A DNA stretch of 41,464 nucleotides from Elysia marginata (GCA_019649035.1 BMAT01008370.1:159306-200769), one strand, 5' to 3'; positions 31,850-41,464 are shown, counted from the stretch's first letter. The notes: generated from the letters alone by a model not told the origin. Numbers and translations: made by a program.

Positions 31850-34614
31850 TTAGGTTGAGAGTGTTGAGCGAGTAACTGGTAGCTGCATTGTGAGAGGCCC
31901 CGTGGTGCCCGACGGAACTTCGCCCAAACCTTGAGGGGTGGCTGTAGCGTGGCTATTTGTTAGCAAAGGCCCTCCTGGGTCTGCTTGCTCGCCTGCGACA
32001 ATGTTTGTGTGGATAAGCATGTGTTTGTTCAGCTCGTATTTGCGTACAAACTCTTTACCACACAGGTGACAGCCGTGCGGCCTCGAGCCTGCATGGATAC
32101 TTTGAGTATGCCGCTTAAGATGATCGCTGCGGCTGAACCGCTTGCCGCACACCCAGCAAGGGTAAGGTTTAAGCCCAGAGTGGGTGGCCAGATGCCGTTT
32201 CAAGTGGATATTCTTAGCGAATGTCTGGCCGCAGCTGGGACACACGTACGGCTTCTCCACTCCATTGGGACACACGTGTACCTTCAGGTCAGGGGCACGA
32301 TCAAATGTCTTATGACACAGGTTACACTGGTACTTGCGTGCTGATGGCGAATGCACACGCATGTGAGTGAACAGAGACGCCTGGTAGGAGAACACCCGAT
32401 TGCAGACAGGGCAAGGGAAGCCCTGGCGCGAACCCGACTTCTTCCCAGACTGAGACTTCCCATTAGACGAAGACTGGCTGGCCTCGGAGGCATCGTTTGG
32501 TGACAGTGAGAATGGAGCAGAGGAGGCAGGAGAAGTAAGGCCTCTTTCTTTTGTAGCGGTGGAAACGTCCTGTACGTTGTGAGCAGCTGAGTGATAATTT
32601 TGTTGTTGCCTTCTGTGGAAAGATTGTGCTGTGGATGGAGGAGAGAATGGATCTACATCTGAAGGGACTTTGAAGTGTGTGCCATAGTTTTTCTTTGATA
32701 CGGAGCCTGGCGGTGAGGAAGCTGCTGAGGTTCCATAGAGGCTTCCTTCTGGCCGTACACCATGAGTCGCACAAGAGTCCTGGCTTCCATTTGCCAAAGA
32801 CATCTTAACGCCGCCGTCAGACGTAGAGGCAGTCGGGGTAATGAACATTGCTGAAGAGCTGAATCCACTGGGGACGGGAGCATGTGCCCCATATGGCCCA
32901 GCAAGACCGAACTGTGCAGCATCTGTGCTCCCATTTGCTGCGGCAACGGCGGCCATAACGCGGGAGTAATACTGCGCAAGCTCCATCTGGTGCTGAGAGA
33001 AGTACTGGGACTCTTGGGATTGGTGCGAGCCGATTTCCTTCTCAGTTTCGGTCGCCTGCTTGGCAGAGTGGAGTCTGGAAGAGTATTGTGTTGATGTCGA
33101 GAAATCTTGAGAAGTCTTGCTCATGTCTAACGGTCCCTCTTCTTCCTGCTCCTCCTCACATCCATTGCTTGGTGTACTTTTACCTTTCTCTAAACTCTCC
33201 ACATCAGTCCCGTTAAAACTTTTACTTTCATCTCCTAGTTTATTCTTCTCTCGCTTTAGATTTAAAGCTATTTCTTTGCCCCTCAAGCTGGAGGGATCTT
33301 GAGCTTCTAAAGGGTTGTGCCTTGAACCTTTATGTGATTTGGGGCACTCATAGTTCTTATCATGGTAGATCATACATAGAGTACAATACACAAAGCCTTG
33401 ATCCATATACCATTTTGCCAACTCGTTATACTGCTGCATGTATTGCAAAAATCCAGCAACATCCCCTTCTTGGCCTAACCTACCTCTCAGGTCATCAGGT
33501 TTAGCCGACCAAGGCTCTGTCGAGGACTTGATTTCAGGGTTATCTGACAATTCCTTCTTCACCTGCATAGCCATCTCCTCTTTTTCTTGATGCGGACCGT
33601 CCAGCTTTGGTTGTTTTGCAAGTGTTTTGAGAACAGATGAGTCACTCTCTTGTTCATTGTCAGCACGGTAACCTCGCTTAAGGTAAGAGTGTGACATGCC
33701 GTAAGGGTCGTCTAGTTGTCCACGCAAGCCTGCTCCATCATTTCCTCTGTTGCGCTGCTGCTGCGGCGTTTCCTGACAAACACCATGCACATCTTTCCAG
33801 TGAGCGACCAGCTCCTCTTCGTCATCGAAGACACTGAGGCCGCAGAACTGACATTTCAAGCCACTGCTTCCATTTTGTCCAAGCTTTGCTCTATCTCCTA
33901 ACAGACCCTCTGTATAGATAGAATAAGCTTGCCCTCTCTTACTTGAGCCTTCCTCTGGTTCATCGTCATTTACAACATCAATATCGTCAGAACTATCTGC
34001 ATCTGTCAGTTTGGCATTGATACCATTGTTGTTGGAATCATTAATATCTAAGCTCTCTTTCTCTCTTGATGGTTCAGATTTCGAAAAGCCTGTGCTATCT
34101 TTTTCCACTTCAGGATTTTGATTGGTTTCTGAATCTTCAACCTCTTTAATATCATCTTTACATTCAGACAGATTTACTTCTCTTGAGGTGGCAGAAATTT
34201 CCTTCTCAGCAGAACCTTCATGCTCCTTTTTATTGCTCGTTTTAGAGATAGTTGATGTAGAAATTGAATCTTTCGCAGACCCGTTTCTGTCACCTACGGA
34301 CAGCTCTTGTTTCTCAGAAACTTTCTGCCCATCCTTAGACACACTGGCGTCTTTCAGTTGAGACACATCGTTTCCTTCGTCCTCACACTCTCTCTTCCTG
34401 TGGGCAAGCAAGTCTTCGCTGCTGTCGAATGTGTCGCCGCATCCAATGCAGATGTGCTGCTGATCGTCTTCTTCTCCGGCCTGCTCTGCTCTCTTCGAAG
34501 GTTCCGAGTAGCCAGAATCGTTCCACTGTGGCGCTAGAGTGGTCCTGTGAGACGGCCAGCTTGACAAATCTCTGCTGGATGTACAGCTGGTGTCCAACGG
34601 TCTGTCATTTTTAC
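31850..34614 (-). CDS. BTB-BACK-ZnF gene, last coding exon
   Basis: Acceptor tcccaacag|GT on the - strand at 34614; the first two bases complete a Gly codon with exon 4. It encodes residues 247-1167. Contents in order: finger-like C-x2-C-x12-H-x4-C (301-323); acidic/serine region; C2H2 (499-523); KWYMDQGFVYCTLC with later Cys/His (about 650-674); a Glu-rich stretch and PLDMS; Ala- and Ser-rich region; then five fingers at 979-1001, 1008-1028 (the second ends HVC instead of a normal H-x3-H), 1036-1058, 1064-1087 and 1093-1115; and a 52-residue tail. The last fingers are joined by variable linkers such as SGLKP and AGSRP rather than strict TGEKP. Frames on the + strand here are shadows. Confidence 0.95.
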
Positions 34615-37600
34615 CTGTTGGGAGCATTTAAAATTGGTAACAACAGGTTGTAAATATTCCAGTGTAAAACCAATAACAAGAGATTTATGTTTCATGGCAT
34701 ATACAAATGCTTATCTACCCTTTATTCGAAAAAAAAAAATATTACATGTATATAAAACATTCATTTTTTTGCAACAATTCAAGGCATTAACACTTTGGCT
34801 AAGAAAAAAATTCCTGACACATCTTTGACCATTTTGAAATTTTACGTCGATTAGTAGTAATTGTCTTTCTCAATTTTGTTGGTATTGGTGTAGTGAGAGG
34901 ACATTTTTTACCCTAATGTATACTATACATAATTTCTACAATAAATCAGTCAGAGGCCAGTTTAATTTTTTGTTCTGCCTTCTTTGCAATCTCAAATTGT
35001 ACAAGAGGCTAGTTTAATTTTTTGTTCTGCCTTCTTCGCAATCTCAAATTGTACAGAAAAAAAACCTGTTTAACCTTACTACAGAAGAAGCAATTAGGAA
35101 ATTGTTTATCTGCGTGAAATAAGCAATAAGTTCATGGCCTCAACAATAAATCTTTAACAAGAAATAAGGAGCTAGGGTTATAGATTACCATCCACACTAG
35201 GATCCTCGGCAGAGGGTGAGGCAGTACCAGTCTGGATCACAAAGTCTGTGAGCTCAGAGTCTAAATGAGGACAGGTCTGCTTCAGCTGACGACAAAAAAA
35301 ATCAAACAATGATAATTGTCTCAATCTTTATTTGTCAATTAAAAAAAAAATCAAACAACAGTAATCAGGTTTACAATACACTGGACTTTGCAGAACAAAG
35401 ACAGAGCTCCGTGTAACAGTAACATGACTGTCATGTGCATGGGTGTGTCATGTTGATTACATAATTATATATGCAAATCCTCTCGTTTTCGTACAAAAAG
35501 ATATATGGTTATTGCCTTCCACCGCCTAAAGCACCCTCAAGACTTTCGGTATTTCCCTCATCTGGCCATCACACACCAGAGAAAACTCAACTCATATTTC
35601 AGAGCATTTCACTATGGCTGCCTGTTAGGCACTGAAATACTAACATTGAACAAATTTCAAGCACTGCAGCACTGCCTTTAGCCAGGTACCCAGTTTGTAG
35701 GTGGGTAGACTGAGGAAAGTGTGGAGACATTGCTTTCTTAATGGAATTGCAACATAAGTCGTTGTTGGAATCAAACCAATATTCTGATCCCAAATGCAAT
35801 ATGAAAGCTATATTCAACCAACCCGCTATTTAACTTCAAAAATCATTTCTACGGACTATATGAACAAAAGTCCGTTTTTCAAGAGGAAAGTCCAACTAAA
35901 AAAAATGGAAATTAACAAGTTTGGTGCCTCAAATTTCAAAGCGCATCCTTCTTCAGTATTTTTATCCACTGAAACAAAATGTCATGACAGCAGGCGCCAA
36001 TTTTCAGAGGCACAATATCTCTTGTTATGACAATATCTTTTGAAAATCTTCATACAATTTCAAATTTACATTATACAAAATTTTAATATGTATTTCAAGA
36101 TTGCAACAAGTCCACATGAGTTGGATCTTGCAGTTTTCACATTTCAAAGCAATGTATTTTACTGGGGTTCCAAACATCTTGCATGAAATTATTTTAAAAA
36201 TTTGTAGAAAGATATTGGACTTATTTTTTGTCTAAATATAGAGAAAATAAAAGGGGGGGGGGGGTAAACCTACTTATAAATTGGAATTTCTCATATTTGA
36301 AATTTGGACTGTTTATGAGGCATAAAACTTTGCTCACCTCATCAAAAATCAACTCTGATTTAAAATTTAAAAAAAAAAGAGAACAAATGTATAACTAGAA
36401 CACAATATCCCTTACACATATTCTAGAAATTATGAGGGAAAAATTTTGTTTGAAGTTCTTTTGCTTACCTGGTCAACAACTTTGACCTGAGTGGATCGTT
36501 CACTTCTGCTCAACCAGGAAGTTGCCAGTTTGACACACGCCAGAGCAGAAGGCTGGGACAGACTTTTGAAAAGTTCCACCAGTTCCAGCTCGTTCAGATC
36601 AAATAGCTGTTGGCTTGTGCTGAGCTGTGGGCAGATATCAAAACATCATCTATCTGCATTTTTCTGTAAACATTGCTAGAAATAGTTTTTAAATCCCTCG
36701 CAGTTGTGGCAGAAATGCACTGTATTGCTTACTAACCGCTTTGTGCCCTATATGACATATACGTCAGATTTATTTTTATAAAAAAGTGACACGGTATGGT
36801 ACATTAGTATCATGAACATCACGATTAAGTGCTAGATTTGCCGTGCTAGACGCACTGCATATGCCAAGCTTTATAATTAAATATTTTGATATAATCTATA
36901 GTAGCACTAAAACTATTTAATAAATCAAGTTTATCGATATGTTTTCATATTAACTGAGCTTTTTTGCTTTATTATAGCTAAATCGAGCTTTATAATTAGC
37001 ATGAATTTTCGCCTCGATCAATATAGACTACTCTGCAACCTTGAGGCTTTCCCAGCTTAGATTTGTGTGTAAGTACTGTAACAAAATCACACACAAAAAA
37101 ATTGCCTTCACAAAAAAGTTAGTTTTTTTCAAACTCAGATTCACACAAAGAGGAGCGGCTTGAATGTTATGTACAAATTTTCAAGCAATTTTGCAACTAT
37201 GTTATTCTATATATTTCTCGGCTAGGCTAAGTTAAAACTTATTTTTTAGGAAGACTGGCAGTGCTATGGTAAAAGTTGAATTTTTTGGTGGACAAGTTAC
37301 TATAAAAGCAAATCATATTGGAGACACACAATTTTTCAGCCACATTCTTATTAGGTTCCCTCGAAACCCACTAATGATATTTCAAAAATGTTTAAATCTT
37401 AATAATTCATTCAATATCTAGAGCTTGATCATTTCCAACATGCTTAACGTAATTCTAGACGGCTTTCAACCTTAAGAGATCTGAACAATCTAGTTGATTA
37501 CCTCGATTATGTTGTCCTCCAAAAACTGAGAACTGGCTTTGAGAAGCTGAGCGGCTGCAGTCTGGCTCAACCTGACGGCAGACAAGTGCATGGCCAAGCA

Positions 37601-38954
37601 AGAGGCCACCGAAAGGTCGGAGGCCAAAAGGTCGCAGCAGAGGCCACAGATTTCCGGGAGCTCTACCAATGCTGCGGCCGACAGTAATGGCCAGGCCAGG
37701 TCTTGCGTCACCGAGATAGCAGACGTGTAGCAGAACTCGATGATTTTTAGGAAAGCCGTCTCGTCCACGTTCTCCAGCCGGTACTCGGAGGGTGGTTTGG
37801 GGCTGGTGTAAAACATCTGCGGCACAGTGGGAAGGACAGTAAACATATAGCATATTATGATTTGGTCAAGTACAATTGGAATATTAACCTGTTGTAGTTG
37901 CTTCATCATTCTTACTATCAGTGTTTGAACAATGCTGTTTATGTTTACAGTGAAAAGGAAAAGTTCTTCACTAGGAACTTTTACTTATTTAAAAAAAAAC
38001 TGTTGTTTATTGTGTGCATAATTATATTATTTTGTCTTACATAAAAAAAACACAACTATTACAAAATATGAAAAGGCTTGTTGCAAAAAAAAAATAATAA
38101 ATAAATAAATCTTTTTGGCATGCTAAATATCAGTTTCACAAAACCAGACATACTGCATTCATGGCTTTGAGTTTGAAAACACTTCTAAAACCAAATCAAG
38201 ATGGAAAGAGATATACAATAGAAACCTCCAAAGCCAAAAGTCGCATAAATTGAAAGTTTCATAGTTTTAATTTTTTAAGGTGCAAGATTTCTTTTCTCTC
38301 TTGAGGTTTGTTAGATTTCAACTCATAATTTCAAGTTACTGGAATTCTTAAACCCAAGCTTTCAAGATGGCCCCACAGGAAGTGTTCTTTACCCTAAAAG
38401 TTTCACATCCCCATACACCTACCTAAGGCTTGTAAGGAACATCTGCTCTTCAAGAACACACACAGATTATTTAATTTTGGCCCATTAGAACATATTATGT
38501 ATAATTCTGCGTGCATTAAAGATACTCTGTCAAAACGGATATACTAGTTGTCTCACAATTGTGAGAGTAAAAAAAAAACTAAACTTTTTATGCACAATGC
38601 AAACTGTCGTAATTTGAAGTTTCAAGTTTTCCACCACATATTCACTTAGAGATGCATATGGAGTCATTGTTCTCTTATGATAAATTGTTTTTTTTGCTTT
38701 GTTAATTATACTACTGAGCAAAGTTGTTTATAAAATCTGAATTTGCATCACAGCTGCAGCAAGTAATGTGCAATAAAACTTGCCTGGTAAAAATATGGTG
38801 TGCAGGCCGACAGCACGACACGGTGGGCTGATATGCGAAAGTTGCCCACCACAACTGTGACATCACAAAGATCTGTCGCAAGCCGCATCTTGTTGATGTT
38901 CCCAACCAGAGAGTGGGCGTGGCTCACGGAGGTGTAGTGCAGTGCCGAGTCCAT
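31850..38954 (-). CDS. BTB-BACK C2H2 zinc-finger protein, complete, five coding exons
   Basis: Exons in gene order: 38954-38784 (from ATG), 37816-37502, 36624-36469, 35285-35189 and 34614-31850. The joined frame is 1,168 codons including TAA. BTB spans about residues 12-120, with DLCDVTVVVGNFRISAHRVVL followed by LSACTPYF; BACK spans about 123-215. After a long disordered region come five C-terminal zinc fingers (979-1115). Isolated zinc-finger-like motifs are at about 301-323, 499-523 and perhaps 657-674. BTB domains dimerise or bind partners, BACK is best known from Cul3-linked kelch proteins, and the finger array suggests sequence-specific DNA binding. PLDMS (741-745) resembles a CtBP ligand, and VKKE and LKRE fit SUMO sites. 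I infer a transcriptional regulator, probably nuclear. I cannot name a vertebrate orthologue. Confidence 0.93.
34615..35188 (-). other. Intron 4 of BTB-BACK-ZnF gene
   Basis: Donor GATG|gtaatc at the right end and acceptor cccaacag at the left. Contains a 52-bp perfect-length tandem duplication (34952-35055). Confidence 0.85.
34952..35055. repeat. Tandem duplication, 2 x 52 bp
   Basis: Units 34952-35003 and 35004-35055 differ at only two positions (agaggccag/agaggctag and tctttgc/tcttcgc), so the duplication is recent. Confidence 0.95.
35189..35285 (-). CDS. BTB-BACK-ZnF gene, coding exon 4
   Basis: A 97-bp exon found by splice phase. Acceptor cgtcag|CTG and donor GATG|gtaatc on the - strand. 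Encodes LKQTCPHLDSELTDFVIQTG, then TASPSAEDPSVD, and supplies the G that completes the Gly codon of the next exon. It continues the BACK domain (VDQLKQTCPHL). Confidence 0.85.
35286..36468 (-). other. Intron 3 of BTB-BACK-ZnF gene
   Basis: AT-rich. A copy of the AT-rich interspersed family lies at 36112-36310 in + orientation. Small open frames at 35599-36030 have no family features. Confidence 0.75.
36112..36310 (+). repeat. AT-rich interspersed family, copy
   Basis: tgagttggatcttgcag, ttttcacatttcaaagc, tgtagaaagatattgg, ctaaatatagagaaaataaaa, a G run, and ggaatttctcatatttgaa follow the same order as the 19962 copy. A G homopolymer (36252-36263) lies inside. Confidence 0.7.
36469..36624 (-). 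CDS. BTB-BACK-ZnF gene, coding exon 3 (BACK)
   Basis: Acceptor tgcccacag|CTC and donor GACCAG|gtaagc on the - strand; 156 bp, phase 0 at both ends. Encodes LSTSQQLFDLNELELVELFK, then SLSQPSALACVKLATSWLSR. The pattern L-x-L-x(3)-L followed by A-x(4)-W matches the second half of a BACK domain. Too short to stand out as an open frame. Confidence 0.9.
36625..37501 (-). other. Intron 2 of BTB-BACK-ZnF gene
   Basis: AT-rich, no recognisable repeat or coding sequence. Donor gtaatc at 37501 reading leftwards. Confidence 0.75.
37502..37816 (-). CDS. BTB-BACK-ZnF gene, coding exon 2 (BTB end, BACK start)
   Basis: Acceptor gtgccgcag|ATG with a pyrimidine tract; donor ATCGAG|gtaatc; 315 bp, phase 0 at both ends. 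Encodes EYRLENVDETAFLKIIEFCY (BTB) and, later, SCLAMHLSAVRLSQTAAAQL followed by LKASSQFLEDN (BACK). The ATG at its start is an internal Met, because the preceding exon reads into it in frame. Confidence 0.92.
37817..38783 (-). other. Intron 1 of BTB-BACK-ZnF gene, GC-AG type
   Basis: The donor is TACCAG|gcaagt (38783-38778 on the - strand) and the acceptor is ccgcag at 37817. GC in place of GT with an otherwise perfect CAG|GCAAGT consensus is the known minor class of U2 introns. The join is in phase and rebuilds a continuous BTB domain. Confidence 0.85.
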
Positions 38955-38979
38955 TTTGTTGTCCAGTGCTTGGTGCTGT
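38784..38979 (-). CDS. BTB-BACK-ZnF gene, first coding exon (start at 38954)
   Basis: Acceptor ttatccgtctcag|A at 38979. The first ATG (38954-38952) opens MDSALHYTSVSHAHSLVGNI, then NKMRLATDLCDVTVVVGNFR up to CTPYFYQ. I chose this Met because BTB starts about 12 residues later. The exon is open further upstream (QHQALDNK), so an earlier start in a 5' exon is possible. At least one 5' exon must exist to the right. Confidence 0.88.
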
Positions 38980-39898
38980 CTGAGACGGATAAAAAAAAGT
39001 ACTTTGGAATCAAGTTTCATGATTTTAAACTTTATGATTTAGCTTTTGCTTTGGGACAGACATGCCCTGCGCTCCTCTCTATGCCTCACAACTAATCCAC
39101 AAGTCACGTTTCATTTAAACTCCAAATTATTTCTTAAAATTTCATGAGCAATAATCTTTTAAACAACCATACGCATTTTGAAGAATTAACGAAAAAGAGA
39201 AAAGGCAGAAAAAGAAGAAAAATAAAACAAAAGTCTAAAAGAATTTCAGCCATCCATCTATTCTGTATATACAATTTTTTTGTGCTGTAAACAAAACACC
39301 CTCAACATAATGATCAATTACACAACATACCGCACAATATACTCACCCAATATAATAAAAGAACAAGCAATACATTTTGCTATAGTAGTACAAGCTGATG
39401 TTTTTTTTTAACCCTGGAAATGGTTTGCTGTTAGATCAGAGAGAACTTTTCTCCGTGCACATAGGCAGGATTCCCTGTGCATCAAATTCTATGCAATTAT
39501 AATTGCAAATGAGGAATCCTCATATGAGGATAGGGGCTCCATGCTCTTGTTTCTTTTTTGAAATCTAGGTGCCACAGTAATTGTGAATGGCCTCCTTTGC
39601 TATCATAAGAAAGGGACTTCCTTCTGGAAAGTTTTTGAGACAGTTGTTTGTTCATTTCACCGCAAATTTCAACCATGATGAAGAAGTTTCCCACAGCCAC
39701 TAAAGTTCTGAATGAGCTTGTTATGGATAATGACAGTGATGAAGAAGACTTAGATCTAAAGACTAGCTGAAGTTCTGATAAGTGTACTGTAAGCATTCTG
39801 AGTATACATAGATTTAGGATCAGATTTAGAAGGTAGTAATACTGATAACTGAAGTTAAAACTAGATTTTGCCACCAATGTTGCTCTCAGAAGCACCAA
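38980..39898 (-). other. 5' intron of BTB-BACK-ZnF gene or upstream sequence
   Basis: AT-rich. A 31-residue + strand frame at 39675-39770 ends in the acidic DNDSDEEDLDLKTS. The target-site duplication of the following SINE occupies 39886-39898. No promoter element could be identified. Confidence 0.5.
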
Positions 39899-40149
39899 GG
39901 GGGCCTAGATAGCTCAGTTGGTAGTGGCTTCGCTCCGTGGCCAAGAGGTCGCGGGTTCGAAACACAGCCGAGCACAGTTTGGGCCCCTACTGGTTGGGTC
40001 GGTGTCAGTATAATGTGACCGGCTGAGGCTAAGTCATGGTATCCCCGCTAGTCTCTGGGTGGCAGCCCGTAAATTGTCATTGGGACCCAAGCCCTGAGAG
40101 CACCTTTGAAGTGGAATTGGGCTTGTAAAAATACCCTTCAATCAATCAA
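39899..40149 (+). mobile_element. tRNA-derived SINE with ATCA tail and 13-bp TSD
   Basis: Flanked by perfect direct repeats tcagaagcaccaa (39886-39898 and 40150-40162). The head has A box tagctcagttggtagtgg and B box gggttcgaaac (39953-39963); the body ends cccttcaatcaatcaatca. The perfect TSD and preserved boxes indicate a fairly young insertion. Confidence 0.92.
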
Positions 40150-40592
40150 TCAGAAGCACCAACTTTACTTGGACTGGAGAACCCAATGAAGCAATACTTA
40201 CTTCAGGGAGTAATGTGGTAAACACTAAAACGGAAGTATGAATTGTAATACTATTAATGTTACCACACTCCATATGGCTGATTTCACAACCTTTGAGAAC
40301 AAAGGGAGGCTATATACTTATAAGCACTTTAGCCAATTACGCATCATTGTACATGACTGATATTTGCGCAAAAAAAAGTCTAAAGAAAAATTGTTTGTTT
40401 TCAATTTAACATCAGGAAATTAACTTGTACAGAATATTTTTATTGATCAACACAAAAAGTTTGTATATATATTTCAAAGCAAACCTTACATTGAATTTGT
40501 TATCTTGACTGAGGAGGATGCATGGTTTTTGGAGGGCGAAAATGTTTAAACAAGACTAGGGCCTTTTAAAAGAGGCAAACAATCAGGTCTCA

Positions 40593-40667
40593 TCAGAAGA
40601 CCCGCACTTCAGCACTTGGTCTTGTGGATTCGGTCCATCCTTGTACACTGGTCAAGGTGGCCTGATT
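40593..40667 (-). CDS. Exon candidate right of the BTB-BACK-ZnF gene
   Basis: On the - strand a strong acceptor (ttttttccttccag) precedes 40667. It reads NQATLTSVQGWTESTRPSAE, then VRVF and TGA, and an AATAAA equivalent lies at 40439-40444. It may be the terminal exon of another gene or a 5' UTR exon of the BTB-BACK gene (weak donor CGG|gtcttc at 40602). I recognise no family. Confidence 0.25.
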   Translation of the reverse strand, partial: NQATLTSVQGWTESTRPSAEVRVF

Positions 40668-41464
40668 CTGGAAGGAAAAAAAAGGTAAAAAAAAAACAAA
40701 CAAATTCAGTAATTTTATTTTTAAAAAATATGATTTTAAAACAAGTGTTTAAATTTGGTATTTATAATTATAAGTTCATTTTTAGAATTTGAGTAAGTGT
40801 AATCGATAGACCACAGTTTTTAAATACTAAAACCTTCAAAACGGATTAAAGATTTTAAAGATAAAATAATAAAAAACACAAGGAATTAAAGGACACAAGA
40901 AGGGTAGGGCAAAGAGGGCAAGAAAGAGAGAGAGATAGAGACAGAAGAGAGAGGGAGTGAGAGAGAGAGGAGAGAGGGAGTGAGTGCAATCAAGAGAGAA
41001 AAGAGAGAGCCAGAGATATGAAGGATAGAAGAAAAATTTGTAAGGGGTCGAGTTTGAATTCATAATGACATCAATAATAAAGAGAAAAGACTTTTCTGCA
41101 CATCAATGGAATACACATCCAGTTCCAGCGACAACAAATGTATAGTATATATATCTACTTTATAGATATAAAAAATGTTTTCCTTTCATGTAATTGATAA
41201 AATTAGAAAGAGTGCGCATAGATATTTCAACCGCAATTGAGACAACTATGTCTGGATTGTAATGTGACATTGAAGAGACTGTAGACATTCACTTTGAAGT
41301 CTGAGCTAAAGTTGGTGTCAGTAACAGATTATTCAAACTAGAACTTTTAAAGTTTAGGTTCTGTTTGAGTTTTACTTGGTGACAAGTCTTTACAGAGAAC
41401 AATGGAACCCCTGAATAAAGACCTCGTAAAATGTTGCTAAAAACAGCTCTTATTAGCCGGGGGG
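40668..41464. other. Unassigned sequence with GA microsatellite
   Basis: AT-rich, with a purine-rich tract at about 40910-41015. No gene seen. Confidence 0.5.
40910..41015 (-). repeat. GA-rich (CT-rich on - strand) microsatellite
   Basis: Interrupted (GA)n on the + strand. The overlapping - strand open frame is low complexity. Confidence 0.85.

Noticed and set aside
31985..34653. Several + strand frames of 60-119 codons opposite the zinc-finger exon
   Set aside because: Shadows of the 2,765-bp coding exon on the - strand, which shows zinc-finger motifs.
37814..37909. Start of an independent gene upstream of or at the Met at 37816
   Set aside because: The Met is the first codon of an internal exon, and BTB homology continues across the GC-AG intron.
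39497..39898. 133-codon - strand frame
   Set aside because: No domain features; it runs into the SINE target site and lies in intronic or upstream sequence.
39901..39975. tRNA gene
   Set aside because: Part of a 251-bp SINE with target duplications; the stems are incomplete.

Overview
This window is invertebrate animal nuclear DNA. The genes are split by GT-AG introns, the non-coding sequence is AT-rich, and there are tRNA-derived SINEs, foldback elements, minisatellites and one block of 672 N. The encoded proteins are bilaterian in type: the C-terminal half of a synaptic RIM protein and a BTB-BACK C2H2 zinc-finger protein. The SINE style looks lophotrochozoan, probably molluscan, but that is an impression and not a result.

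Left part (1009-11816, + strand): nine 3' coding exons of a RIM (regulating synaptic membrane exocytosis) gene. The splice phases agree from exon to exon and give 610 residues from the window edge to the stop. They cover a serine/arginine-rich linker, a proline motif of the type bound by RIM-BP SH3 domains, further low-complexity linkers and the C-terminal C2B domain. The zinc-finger, PDZ and C2A regions must lie to the left of the window. The introns hold a SINE (3421-3735), a pyrimidine microsatellite, a SINE with perfect 12-bp target duplications inserted into an older repeat (11087-11391), and copies of an AT-rich interspersed family.

Middle part (11817-31849): about 20 kb between the two stop codons of convergent genes, holding 3' UTRs and intergenic DNA of unknown division. 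It contains pyrimidine-rich and minisatellite arrays, a second copy of the reverse-oriented SINE, two copies of a 79-bp foldback hairpin, a hAT-like MITE, a TTAA-flanked element, the assembly gap, and one exon-like island (22681-22790) that neither gene explains. Long T runs dominate the + strand on the left and long A runs on the right, which fits transcription converging on this interval.

Right part (31850-38979, - strand): a five-exon gene for a 1,167-residue BTB-BACK protein with five C-terminal C2H2-type fingers and two or three isolated zinc-finger-like motifs. Its 97-bp fourth exon was found by joining splice phases. The intron that splits the BTB domain uses a GC donor. It is probably a DNA-binding transcriptional regulator. 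To its right lie a SINE with 13-bp target duplications, an ambiguous exon-like segment (40593-40667) and a purine-rich microsatellite.

I saw no CRISPR array, rRNA gene, intact tRNA gene, prokaryotic gene or obvious new multi-gene system. The most unusual items are the paired 79-bp hairpins, the GC-AG intron, the G-rich acceptor of RIM exon 2, the uncharacterised AT-rich repeat family and the orphan exon candidate.
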